Origin: Acinetobacter nosocomialis NIPH 2119
GTDB lineage: Bacteria; Pseudomonadota; Gammaproteobacteria; Pseudomonadales; Moraxellaceae
DNA: 64,000 nucleotides
NCBI RefSeq assembly: GCF_000368085.1
Contig: NZ_KB849239.1
Span: 130,544-194,543 of the forward strand
Reading direction: 5' to 3'
The first letter of the stretch is position 1; each line of letters starts with the position of its first letter. Below, in pieces: positions 56,783-64,000 of this stretch. A program made the translations under genes and the position numbers. The notes beneath the pieces are model-generated. The model searched no databases. It was not told the origin of the DNA and was given only the letters and a program-made list of their open reading frames with translations.

Positions 56783-57916
56783 ATGATAGAAGTGGTCGAT
56801 GGGCAACGTAAGCTCAGTGAATGTAAACGAATCGTTGTTAAAATCGGATCATCTTTACTCACAGCAAATGGGCAGGGGCTAGATCTGGATGCTATTTCGC
56901 ATTGGGCGAAACAGATTGCAGATTTACACAATGCTGGGCACGAAATTATTTTAGTGTCTTCAGGAGCTGTAGCAGAAGGTATGGTTCGTATGAAGCTTGC
57001 GAGTCGACCCACCGATCTACCCAGTTTACAAGCATGTGCCGCAATTGGGCAGATGGGCCTAATTCATACATGGTCTAGCGTGCTTGAAAATCATAGTATT
57101 CGAACAGCTCAAGTGTTATTAACACATGACGATTTGGCAGATCGCCGTCGTTATTTGAACTCATGCGATGCGTTGCAGAACTTGATTGACTGGCGTGTTA
57201 TTCCGGTTATTAATGAAAACGATACAGTCTCTACTGACGAGATTCGTTTTGGTGATAACGATACCTTAGCGGCAATGGTTGCTGGTCAAGTACATGCTGA
57301 TTTACTGATCATTTTAACAGATCAGCAAGGCATGTTTGACTCAGACCCACGTCACAACCCTGATGCAAAGCTGTTATCAACTGTTCGTGCCATGGATGAT
57401 GTTTTATTTGAAATGGCTGGCGGTGGTGGTGTACTTGGGCGAGGAGGCATGGTCACTAAAGTCCGTGCTGCCCGTTTAGCGGCTAAGTCGGGCTGTCCAA
57501 CACTGATCGCTAGTGGTGAAAGTGATAATGTATTGTCACGAGTCATGGCTGGTGAAATGCTTGGCACATTGTTCACGACTGATAAAGACCGTATGACAGC
57601 ACATCAACAGTGGCTTGCTGCACATTTACAAACAGCAGGTCGTCTGGTCATAGATGATGGCGCGGTTGATGCGATTAAATCTAAACATCGCAGTTTATTA
57701 CCTGTTGGGGTAAAAACTGTTGAAGGACATTTTGATCGTGGTGATGTGGTTGAATGCGTTGATAAGCAAGGCAAACGTATTGCGGTTGGACGAGTAAACT
57801 TTAGTTCTCGTTCAGCTGAAATTATTAAGGGCCTCTCTTCAGATAAGGTTTATCAAGTACTTGGAGAAGCCCGTTCGCTTGAAATGATCCATCGCGATCA
57901 TATGGCGATTTATTAA
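56783..57916 (+). CDS. proB: ProB, glutamate 5-kinase
   Basis: First enzyme of proline synthesis (377 aa), phosphorylating glutamate. The amino-acid-kinase domain shows [17 protein letters not shown] (phosphate loop), [33 protein letters not shown] and [20 protein letters not shown]-terminal PUA domain begins near residue 285 ([12 protein letters not shown]). It lies 15 bp after obgE with GAGGAAAAC upstream, so the two are probably co-transcribed. Confidence 0.97.
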   Translation: MIEVVDGQRKLSECKRIVVKIGSSLLTANGQGLDLDAISHWAKQIADLHNAGHEIILVSSGAVAEGMVRMKLASRPTDLPSLQACAAIGQMGLIHTWSSVLENHSIRTAQVLLTHDDLADRRRYLNSCDALQNLIDWRVIPVINENDTVSTDEIRFGDNDTLAAMVAGQVHADLLIILTDQQGMFDSDPRHNPDAKLLSTVRAMDDVLFEMAGGGGVLGRGGMVTKVRAARLAAKSGCPTLIASGESDNVLSRVMAGEMLGTLFTTDKDRMTAHQQWLAAHLQTAGRLVIDDGAVDAIKSKHRSLLPVGVKTVEGHFDRGDVVECVDKQGKRIAVGRVNFSSRSAEIIKGLSSDKVYQVLGEARSLEMIHRDHMAIY

Positions 57917-57928
57917 GTAGTGATCTAC

Positions 57929-57959
57929 AAAAAAAGCTCGCTTTATGCGAGCTTTTTTT
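57929..57959. terminator. Bidirectional terminator, proB/HAD gene
   Basis: A perfect 13-bp stem (AAAAAAAGCTCGC) with loop TTTAT. The stop codon of the minus-strand HAD gene is inside the hairpin, so that gene and the terminator overlap. Confidence 0.92.
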
Positions 57960-58599
57960 GTGGTGTTAACGATGGCAAGATTCGATCTTCACCGACCATA
58001 AAAGGGTGGGTGGCAAGGCTCAGCATATCTAAATCTTCTGAGCTATTTCCATAAGCATAAACTTGATAATAATCCTGCAAAGAATATTGTTCATGTATTC
58101 TTAACTTCTTTTGTTCACTACTACAATCTGGCGTTGAGTAATAACCCGTCATTATGCCATTTTTTACTTGAGTTTCAGTACAAATTAATTCGATATCGAG
58201 TAATTTGCAAAGTGGAGCAAGATAGATATCGATTGAAGCCGAAACTAGTACTACCTGATCACCAAGTAGCTGATGTTGTTGTAATTGTGCAAAAATTTCA
58301 GGTGAAAGAGTTGAGACGAGTTCTTGTGCATATTCTTCGCCTAATCTTTGCAGCTCAATTGCTGGGGTATTGCGAAACATGCTTCGAAAAAGTTTGGCAC
58401 GCATCGCATGGGCGGGATAAAAATTAAGATAATAGGCTTGAATCCATGGCAGGATTTTCAAGCCTTGCTTAACTATGTGGCGCTTAGATAACGCATAAAA
58501 GATGAACCCTGTAAAACTGTCTTTACTACACAAGGTCCCATCAAAATCAAACAGGGCGAGATTTTTTATTGTCTTATTCGTTTCGCTCGTTGCATACAT
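57943..58599 (-). CDS. HAD-IB phosphatase-like protein
   Basis: A 218-residue HAD-superfamily hydrolase. The nucleophile motif is ALFDFDGTLCSKDSF (DxD, about 16-30). The following helical cap (SKRHIVKQGLKILPW) and motif II VVLVSASIDIYL, plus a YAYGNSSEDLDMLSLA motif IV, match the IB subfamily that includes SerB-like and phosphatidylglycerol-phosphate phosphatases. The substrate is unknown. Its first 34 bases overlap the end of the DUF1615 gene, with no internal Met that would avoid this. Confidence 0.85.
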   Translation of the reverse strand: MYATSETNKTIKNLALFDFDGTLCSKDSFTGFIFYALSKRHIVKQGLKILPWIQAYYLNFYPAHAMRAKLFRSMFRNTPAIELQRLGEEYAQELVSTLSPEIFAQLQQHQLLGDQVVLVSASIDIYLAPLCKLLDIELICTETQVKNGIMTGYYSTPDCSSEQKKLRIHEQYSLQDYYQVYAYGNSSEDLDMLSLATHPFMVGEDRILPSLTPQKKLA

Positions 58600-59774
58600 G
58601 ATTCATATCGTCCGTTTACGCGGGTTGCATACCAGTTAGTATTATAGTCACGACTTAATTTAGGCCCAGAAATTACCACTTGAGGCATAATAGCATAGAT
58701 AGGTTCTTTGCCTGTTTTTGCCTTATAGAGTTTAGTTAAGGCAATATAAGTTTGTGTATTCTCAAACTTTTTCTCTTTTTCTAATTTAAGATCATCGCGA
58801 AGTTGTCTTGGTGTAATTAAGACATTATTTGCAGTAAATAGTTTCATTAACTCTTTTTCTGACTGACTCTGAACTGCGAGTGGACTACCAGCTTTATCGT
58901 AAAGTAGTAAATCACCATCTAAGGTGAGCTCATTATCAGTAAGGGCATCGAGCATGCTTTGAAAAGCAGCATTACGGCTAGAGTACATACCTGAGTTATA
59001 ATCGGCAAAACGATAAATGGCCTTATCATAGTCTGCTGGGTATACCATCAAGCGATGAATGCCATAATATAGACCGCCATATTGCGTATAAAGATCATTT
59101 CTCAGGTCTGCAATATTCATGCTAGAACGTTTATGCGCTTTAGCATAATTAATATGAACTTGCATTGAACCCAATGTGGTGATTGGATTCATTTTTTCAC
59201 CAATATCTTGCCCAACCAGTTTAGCTGCACCAGTTAACGCACTGACATGATAATGTTGAGTCATAAAATCAAAAATTTGACGATAAAGTAAGTCGAGATC
59301 TTTTTCAGTTTTGACTTTACGCATCTGACTCATATAGTTGTTGTCAGGAGAGGGTTGGGTTTTCAATACTTCTTCAAAATAACCTGCGACAGTACCACCC
59401 ACTTTCTGGCCAAGTTTGTCTTCAAACTTTTCATTTAAACGGGTACTGACTTCGTCAACTGCCTTTTTGCCTAGGCCTGGTACTACAGGGTTAGCAACAA
59501 AGTTTGATTCCTGATCTACAATCGCGACAATACTACAAACATTTTGTTTGGTTTTAGGAATTTTTAAGTCCTGCATAATATCGTCAATATCTTTAGCCCA
59601 TGACTCCCGATCATGCACACGTGCTGGAATTAACTTTTTAATTTGCTGACTTTCTAAATCGGGCTCATCATTTTTTGACCACCAGGCTTTATCTCCACAA
59701 GCAGCTAAACTCATGCATACGGTGACTACACCGAATGATTTTAATAAAAAACGGGAAGACAACGGTTTGTTCAT
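58566..59774 (-). CDS. DUF1615 lipoprotein
   Basis: A 402-residue protein with a lipoprotein signal (VCMSLAACGD, Cys26) and a large soluble domain. It includes FVANPVVPGLGKKAVDEVS, GSMQVHINYAKAH, YGGLYYGIHRLM and ADYNSGMYSSRNAAFQ, which resembles lysozyme-like or transglycosylase folds by eye. Such proteins are annotated DUF1615. Its role is unknown; peptidoglycan activity is an inference. It overlaps the HAD gene by 34 bases, so the two are likely one transcript. Confidence 0.82.
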   Translation of the reverse strand: MNKPLSSRFLLKSFGVVTVCMSLAACGDKAWWSKNDEPDLESQQIKKLIPARVHDRESWAKDIDDIMQDLKIPKTKQNVCSIVAIVDQESNFVANPVVPGLGKKAVDEVSTRLNEKFEDKLGQKVGGTVAGYFEEVLKTQPSPDNNYMSQMRKVKTEKDLDLLYRQIFDFMTQHYHVSALTGAAKLVGQDIGEKMNPITTLGSMQVHINYAKAHKRSSMNIADLRNDLYTQYGGLYYGIHRLMVYPADYDKAIYRFADYNSGMYSSRNAAFQSMLDALTDNELTLDGDLLLYDKAGSPLAVQSQSEKELMKLFTANNVLITPRQLRDDLKLEKEKKFENTQTYIALTKLYKAKTGKEPIYAIMPQVVISGPKLSRDYNTNWYATRVNGRYESCMQRAKRIRQ

Positions 59775-59856
59775 GGCGAGGAAAGCACCTGCAAAAAAGA
59801 TGAGCTGATCAAGCGGATGAAGTATACTATGTTGATCATCAATTGTATGAATATAT

Positions 59857-60882
59857 ATGTATATTGGTCCCTATCAACTGTCAAATAATTTAATTGTTGC
59901 TCCTATGGCCGGTGTAACTGACCGTCCATTTAGAACGTTGTGCAAGTATTTTGGTGCGGGTCATGCGGTCAGTGAAATGATGACTGCTGATAAAACTTTA
60001 CGGATGACTAAAAAAAGTCTTTATCGTGCTAATTTTGATGGAGAGTTAGCTCCTATCTCTGCGCAAATCGCGGGTTCTGACCCAGAACAGTTGGCTGAGG
60101 CTGCTCGCTATCAAGTTGCAAATGGGGCACAAATTGTTGATATCAATATGGGATGTCCTGCAAAAAAAGTATGCAATAAATTAGCAGGTTCAGCATTATT
60201 ACAAGATGAAGACTTGGTTGCTCGAATACTGGATGCAGTTGTTGCAGCAGTTGACGTTCCTGTGACTTTAAAAACCCGTTTAGGATTTTTAAATGGCCAA
60301 GAAAATATTTTAAGGGTGGCAAAACGTGCAGAAGAGGCGGGGATTGCTGCGTTAGCATTGCATGGCCGCACACGTGAAGACATGTATTTAAATACAGCAC
60401 GTTATGAATTAATCAAACATGTTAAAGAGTTAATCAATATTCCAGTAATTGCCAACGGTGATATTGATAGTCCTGAAAAAGCAAAATATGTACTGGACTA
60501 TACTGGCGCCGATGCAATCATGATTGGGCGGGCTGCACAAGGTCGTCCATGGATTTTCCGTGAAATTGCCCATTATTTAAAAACTGGTGAGCATTTGGCT
60601 GCTCCAAATATTGAAGAAGTCAAAGATGTACTTTTAGGGCATCTGTCTGAGTTATATCAATTTTATGGTGAATATTCTGGATGTCGTATTGCTCGTAAGC
60701 ATATTGCTTGGTACACCAAAGGTTTACGCTCAAGTAACGAGTTCCGACAAAATATGTATAAAGTTGAAACCACTGCTGAACAGGCATTAGTAGTCGAGAG
60801 TTATTTTAATCAATTGCTTGCAGAAGGTAATTTGATGAGCGATGTTCAGGTTGAACAGGTTAATTTATTAGCTACTCACTAA
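59857..60882 (+). CDS. dusB: DusB, tRNA-dihydrouridine synthase
   Basis: FMN enzyme (341 aa) reducing specific uridines in tRNA. FMN-binding VAPMAGVTDRPFRTLC (about 14-29) and MGCPAKKVCNKLAGSALL with the catalytic Cys are hallmarks. ALHGRTREDMY, VIANGDIDSPE and IMIGRAAQGRPWIF complete the barrel. There is no fis gene behind it, unlike enterobacteria. ATG 59857 has no ribosome-binding site; a TATACT box lies only about 30 bp upstream, so the leader is very short. Confidence 0.95.
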   Translation: MYIGPYQLSNNLIVAPMAGVTDRPFRTLCKYFGAGHAVSEMMTADKTLRMTKKSLYRANFDGELAPISAQIAGSDPEQLAEAARYQVANGAQIVDINMGCPAKKVCNKLAGSALLQDEDLVARILDAVVAAVDVPVTLKTRLGFLNGQENILRVAKRAEEAGIAALALHGRTREDMYLNTARYELIKHVKELINIPVIANGDIDSPEKAKYVLDYTGADAIMIGRAAQGRPWIFREIAHYLKTGEHLAAPNIEEVKDVLLGHLSELYQFYGEYSGCRIARKHIAWYTKGLRSSNEFRQNMYKVETTAEQALVVESYFNQLLAEGNLMSDVQVEQVNLLATH

Positions 60883-60886
60883 AATA

Positions 60887-60914
60887 AAGCAACCAGTACA
60901 CAGGCTGGTTGCTT
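60887..60914. terminator. Bidirectional terminator, dusB/nitronate monooxygenase
   Basis: A perfect 10-bp stem (AAGCAACCAG) with an 8-base loop between convergent genes. T-runs are short. Confidence 0.8.
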
Positions 60915-60925
60915 AAAATCTTCAT

Positions 60926-61972
60926 CTATTCATTATCTAGCATTTCAACAACGAGTTGATTAACCAGATCTGATGCTCCTAATTCGCGTATCAGTGCAAC
61001 ATTACTTCCTGCCCAAAATGCACCAAAACCATAGTCATGGTGTTTACTCGCAAGAGCATTAAGTTGCTTCGCCAAATCGTAAGCGTATGGATACTCTGGT
61101 TGGGCAGGTCGAGTAGGTGAATCAATTTGGTTGTGCCAATGGTTGAATAAACCGCGAGCGGGGCGCCCAGAAAGGCTAGCGCTAATTTGTGTTACGGGTT
61201 CATTAAATAATGCTTTGCGATATTCAGCAGAAGCATTTGAGGTTTGGCATTGAACAAACGCTGTACCTAACTGGACTGCGGTTGCTCCCAAGCTCAACAT
61301 ATGTTTGGCTTGTAAGCCAGTCATGATCCCGCCTGCGGCGACAACCGGGAGTTTGCAATGCTGCACAATCAATTGTACTAAGTCACTGGTTTTAATCGCG
61401 GCATCAAAAGTCTGGTTGAAAATTCCGCGATGGCCACCTGCTTCAATACCTTGAGCAATAATAATATCAATACCTGCTGCTTCAATGGCTTGCGCTTCAA
61501 TTAAATTGGTAGCCGAAACCATAGTCAAAATACCAGACTCTTTTAAAGCCTTAATTTGATGCGGATGGGGAATACCAAAATGAAAGCTCACCGCTTTGGG
61601 CTTAGTTTCTAAAACAATATTTAAAAAGTCATCATTGTCTAAAAAACTTGGATAGATGCAGTGCAAATCTTGAGGTGGCTGAGCACCGAATTTTTCAAAA
61701 TGAGGACGTAGATATGCAATCCATTGTTTTGCTTTTTCTAGATTAAGTTCTGTAGACTGATGACAGAAAAAATTAACCTGAAATGAGTTTTCGGTGAGTG
61801 CTTGAGTTTTTAAAATTTGTTCACGTGCACTTTGTGGAGTATTTGCTCCCAAGCCTAATGATCCAAGGCCTCCTTGATTTGAAACCTCGGCCGCTAGTTC
61901 TGGTGTAGAAACCCCTGCCATGGGAGCCAGAAAAATTGGATGTTTAATTGCAAGTTGTTGTAATAGGCTCAT
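60926..61972 (-). CDS. Nitronate monooxygenase-like (2-nitropropane dioxygenase) protein
   Basis: FMN-dependent enzyme (about 348 aa) that would oxidise alkyl nitronates; some members have other substrates. It begins HPIFLAPMAGVSTPELAAEVSNQGG, the family's FMN-binding start. The catalytic His region is AQGIEAGGHRGIF, the phosphate site is VAAGGIMTGLQA and LGATAVQLGTAF follows. GAGGTGA lies 6 bases before ATG 61972, chosen over GTG 61981. It is a single gene. Confidence 0.87.
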   Translation of the reverse strand: MSLLQQLAIKHPIFLAPMAGVSTPELAAEVSNQGGLGSLGLGANTPQSAREQILKTQALTENSFQVNFFCHQSTELNLEKAKQWIAYLRPHFEKFGAQPPQDLHCIYPSFLDNDDFLNIVLETKPKAVSFHFGIPHPHQIKALKESGILTMVSATNLIEAQAIEAAGIDIIIAQGIEAGGHRGIFNQTFDAAIKTSDLVQLIVQHCKLPVVAAGGIMTGLQAKHMLSLGATAVQLGTAFVQCQTSNASAEYRKALFNEPVTQISASLSGRPARGLFNHWHNQIDSPTRPAQPEYPYAYDLAKQLNALASKHHDYGFGAFWAGSNVALIRELGASDLVNQLVVEMLDNE

Positions 61973-62082
61973 TTTATTCACCTCACTTCTTTCACTTCAC
62001 CATAACGTGAAAATAGAATGAAGAGCAAATAATATTGGCTATTTAATTTTTAAATATTCTAGAGGAGTATTTAAAAACTTTT

Positions 62083-62784
62083 TTATAAAGGGGTGACATT
62101 AAATAAAGAACCGATCCAGCTTGAAAAAGCCATTGCTAAAATACCCCATAACGTAATACGCAAACTCCCTTTAATTTTAGATGTACCTGCAAAATAACTA
62201 GAAAGTGCACCTAAAATCGCTAACGAAAGAATACCAGTAGCCAAAACCACAGGCATAATCAAATGATTAGGGCTTAGTAATATAGCGAGCATAGGGAAAA
62301 AAGCACCAAAAGAAAATGATGCGGCAGATGATAAGGCAGCTTGTACAGGATTAGCTGCGGTATTTTCATGAATGCCGATTTCATCACGAGCATGTGCACC
62401 CAATGCATCATGGGTGGTTAACTGTAAAGCAACCTCTTGAGCCAATTCTTTAGATAGCCCTCTAGAAATATAAATTTGAGTTAGCTCATCTAACTCTTTT
62501 TGAGGGTGCTTTGAGAGTTCTTTTGCTTCAATCGCTAAATCTGCTTTTTCAATATCTTCTTGAGATTTTACGGAAATATATTCTCCAGCAGCCATTGAGG
62601 TAGCACCAGAAATAAGGCCAGCAATACATGTAATTAATAGAGTGTGTGAGTTGGCTCCACTTGCTGCCATGCCCATAATTAAGCTAGTGACAGAAATAAT
62701 TCCATCATTAGCCCCTAAGACTGAAGCTCTTAACCAGCCTGAACGGTGAATTGCATGGTGTTCTGTATGATGTGGAAAAGCCAT
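62083..62784 (-). CDS. VIT1/CCC1-family membrane transporter
   Basis: A 233-residue inner-membrane protein of the CCC1/VIT (DUF125) family, whose eukaryotic members move Fe2+/Mn2+ into vacuoles. The N-terminal SGWLRASVLGANDGIISVTSLIMGM is the family signature, with its Asp in the first helix. A cytosolic loop (about 70-145) contains Glu-rich segments that bind metal in plant VIT1. Three further helices follow. The direction of transport and the metal are not known for bacterial members. Confidence 0.87.
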   Translation of the reverse strand: MAFPHHTEHHAIHRSGWLRASVLGANDGIISVTSLIMGMAASGANSHTLLITCIAGLISGATSMAAGEYISVKSQEDIEKADLAIEAKELSKHPQKELDELTQIYISRGLSKELAQEVALQLTTHDALGAHARDEIGIHENTAANPVQAALSSAASFSFGAFFPMLAILLSPNHLIMPVVLATGILSLAILGALSSYFAGTSKIKGSLRITLWGILAMAFSSWIGSLFNVTPL

Positions 62785-63040
62785 GTGTTTTTCCTTATAA
62801 AAGTTTTATAAATACTATGAAAATTTACAAATTATTGATCAAAAAATATGTCATTATTATAGGAGATTTAGGGATAAGACAGAATAGATCAATAATAAAA
62901 AACGGAGATTAAATTATTCATTTTAAAAAACATCTTTAACCTAACTTAACGATGTAACTTATTATTTTTAATTATAATATTTATTGATCATTTCAAAGAC
63001 TTGTTCTCCTTAATAAGACTAATTTACTGTAGAGGTGAAA

Positions 63041-64000
63041 ATGAAAAATAGCAAAACAAAAAACTCTATAACACATTCAATATTACTTATGGGAGCAGTG
63101 ATCTCTTCTTTAACGGTAGTGAGTATGAGCTCTGTTTATGCACAAGACCAAGTCAACTCTGAATATAAACCTGGCAATCTCATTTATGATAAATGGGACA
63201 GATTTTATAAAATAGAGCAGTCTCAACCTCAAGAAGCAGAAAAAATTTTAGTTGAGCTGAGTAAGCTGACCCCTACAGATATTAAAGTCTGGAAAAGCCT
63301 GACTTATTTACAAATTCGGCTCGAAAAAAGAGATGAGGCTTTACAAAGTTTAAGACAAGCAAGAGCTTTAGCTCCTCAAGATGAGACTTTAAAATTACAA
63401 GAAGCATATTTGCTGAATCAACAAAAAAAAGATCGTGATGCATTAGTTCTATTTAAAGAATTAACTTCGTCTTCAGATCCAGCAATTGCAGCAAAGGCAA
63501 CTCAGGCAGTTAAAAATTTAAGTGGGGGAGAAATTAAGCCATATTTTGGCGATATTTATTTTGCACCTTCTTATGAGTCACGTTATGACGATGTTATTTT
63601 TCCTTTAAAAGTAAGATACGGAAAAAATATTGATAATGGACGAGCTCAAGTCTACGGTTTTCTTAATTTAAACCGTGATACTAAATCTCAGGGTGGGGTA
63701 CGACCTGAAATTATTGATGAGAACGCAGCCACTTTTGGGGTAGGCGCAAATTATCAACCATGGATTTCAATACCAGTTCGAGCTTATGTCGAAGTTGGTG
63801 GAAGTTATGACTTGATTGACAGAAATAGAAAAAAATTTCGTGAAAGTGTAGTTGGTGGGGTGACAGGTTATCAAGAATGGTATTCGCCATCGAACTGTAA
63901 TCATACACTTTGTTTAGATAATTACTTTACCGATCTTTATGGCAATGTCGCGACTTATTCGAGAGAAGATTATAACGTTATTGGGGATTTGCGCTTACGT
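63041..64000 (+). CDS. NfrA-like TPR/outer-membrane protein, N-terminal part (cut by window)
   Basis: The frame is open from ATG 63041 (GAGGTG upstream) to the window end, 320 codons so far. A signal peptide ends near VYAQDQ (about residue 36). TPR-like helices (about 48-155: LTPTDIKVWKSLTYLQIRLEKRDEALQSLRQARALAPQDE is split over two repeats) are followed from about 165 by strand-rich, aromatic sequence (YFAPSYESRYDD; VYGFLNLNRDTKSQGG) like an outer-membrane barrel start. The layout resembles NfrA, the phage N4 adsorption protein, or BcsC/PgaA-type exporters. Which one cannot be settled without the rest. Confidence 0.7.
   Translation, partial: MKNSKTKNSITHSILLMGAVISSLTVVSMSSVYAQDQVNSEYKPGNLIYDKWDRFYKIEQSQPQEAEKILVELSKLTPTDIKVWKSLTYLQIRLEKRDEALQSLRQARALAPQDETLKLQEAYLLNQQKKDRDALVLFKELTSSSDPAIAAKATQAVKNLSGGEIKPYFGDIYFAPSYESRYDDVIFPLKVRYGKNIDNGRAQVYGFLNLNRDTKSQGGVRPEIIDENAATFGVGANYQPWISIPVRAYVEVGGSYDLIDRNRKKFRESVVGGVTGYQEWYSPSNCNHTLCLDNYFTDLYGNVATYSREDYNVIGDLRLR

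Overview
The window is chromosomal DNA of an Acinetobacter, most likely the A. calcoaceticus-baumannii complex. The basis is AT-rich DNA with AT-rich codon use throughout, and gene groupings that fit Acinetobacter: ybgC-tolQRA, a lepA-lepB-rnc-era-recO-pdxJ-miaE cluster, a long N-terminally extended GAPDH, Bcr/CflA transport and an NfrA-like protein. The species is an inference from remembered protein sequences, not from a search. I see no insertion sequence, prophage, integrase, CRISPR array or rRNA. This is core-genome territory with a few little-known genes in it.

Layout. 1-7.2 kb, minus strand: the cell-envelope group tolA (cut by the window edge), tolR, tolQ, ybgC; a secreted M20 amidohydrolase; ruvB and ruvA; a dGTPase-like HD hydrolase. 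7.5-13.3 kb, plus: purL behind a structured leader, a Bcr/CflA exporter, two overlapping tiny membrane-protein ORFs and a stand-alone YqfO/NIF3 C-terminal-like protein. 13.3-19.9 kb, mostly minus: enoyl-CoA hydratase, nadM (plus), a VOC protein, a CAP lipoprotein, bcp, an ATP-pyrophosphatase, a small secreted four-cysteine protein, queC, queE (queuosine precursor) and dapD (lysine/peptidoglycan). 20.2 kb: a small outer-membrane barrel. 21-26.5 kb, minus: a sulfate-uptake operon, sbp - alpha/beta hydrolase - cysT - cysW - cysA - cysB, with the regulator last.

26.8-29.8 kb, plus: pabC-mltG-tmk and a thioesterase. 29.9-33.7 kb: nadB (minus), a MucD/DegP-type periplasmic protease and a hot-dog thioesterase. 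33.9-41.0 kb, plus: lepA, lepB, DUF4845, rnc, era, a small lipoprotein, recO, pdxJ and miaE, tightly packed and probably one transcription unit with internal RNA hairpins. 41.3-45.8 kb: a short-chain dehydrogenase, two tandem tRNA-Asn genes (minus), an orphan 142-residue protein, a PaaI-like thioesterase, a GFA protein, aspC and a 59-residue basic protein. 45.8-53.8 kb: a two-PAS diguanylate cyclase, a macro-like protein, uvrB, a lipocalin, rarD and the extended GAPDH. 54.0-57.9 kb, plus: two adjacent paralogous membrane-anchored beta-repeat proteins, then obgE and proB. 57.9-64 kb: a HAD phosphatase, a DUF1615 lipoprotein, dusB, a nitronate monooxygenase-like protein, a VIT/CCC1 transporter, and the start of a TPR/outer-membrane NfrA-like protein cut by the right edge.

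Most genes are recognisable housekeeping functions: envelope integrity, DNA repair, tRNA and ribosome biogenesis, NAD, purine, folate, PLP and sulfate metabolism. I found no clear multi-gene unknown system. The best candidates for something undescribed are the tandem beta-repeat pair at 53956-55382, the overlapping small ORFs at 12745-12952, and a hydrolase embedded in the sulfate-uptake operon. Many intergenic gaps hold near-perfect bidirectional terminators, listed individually.
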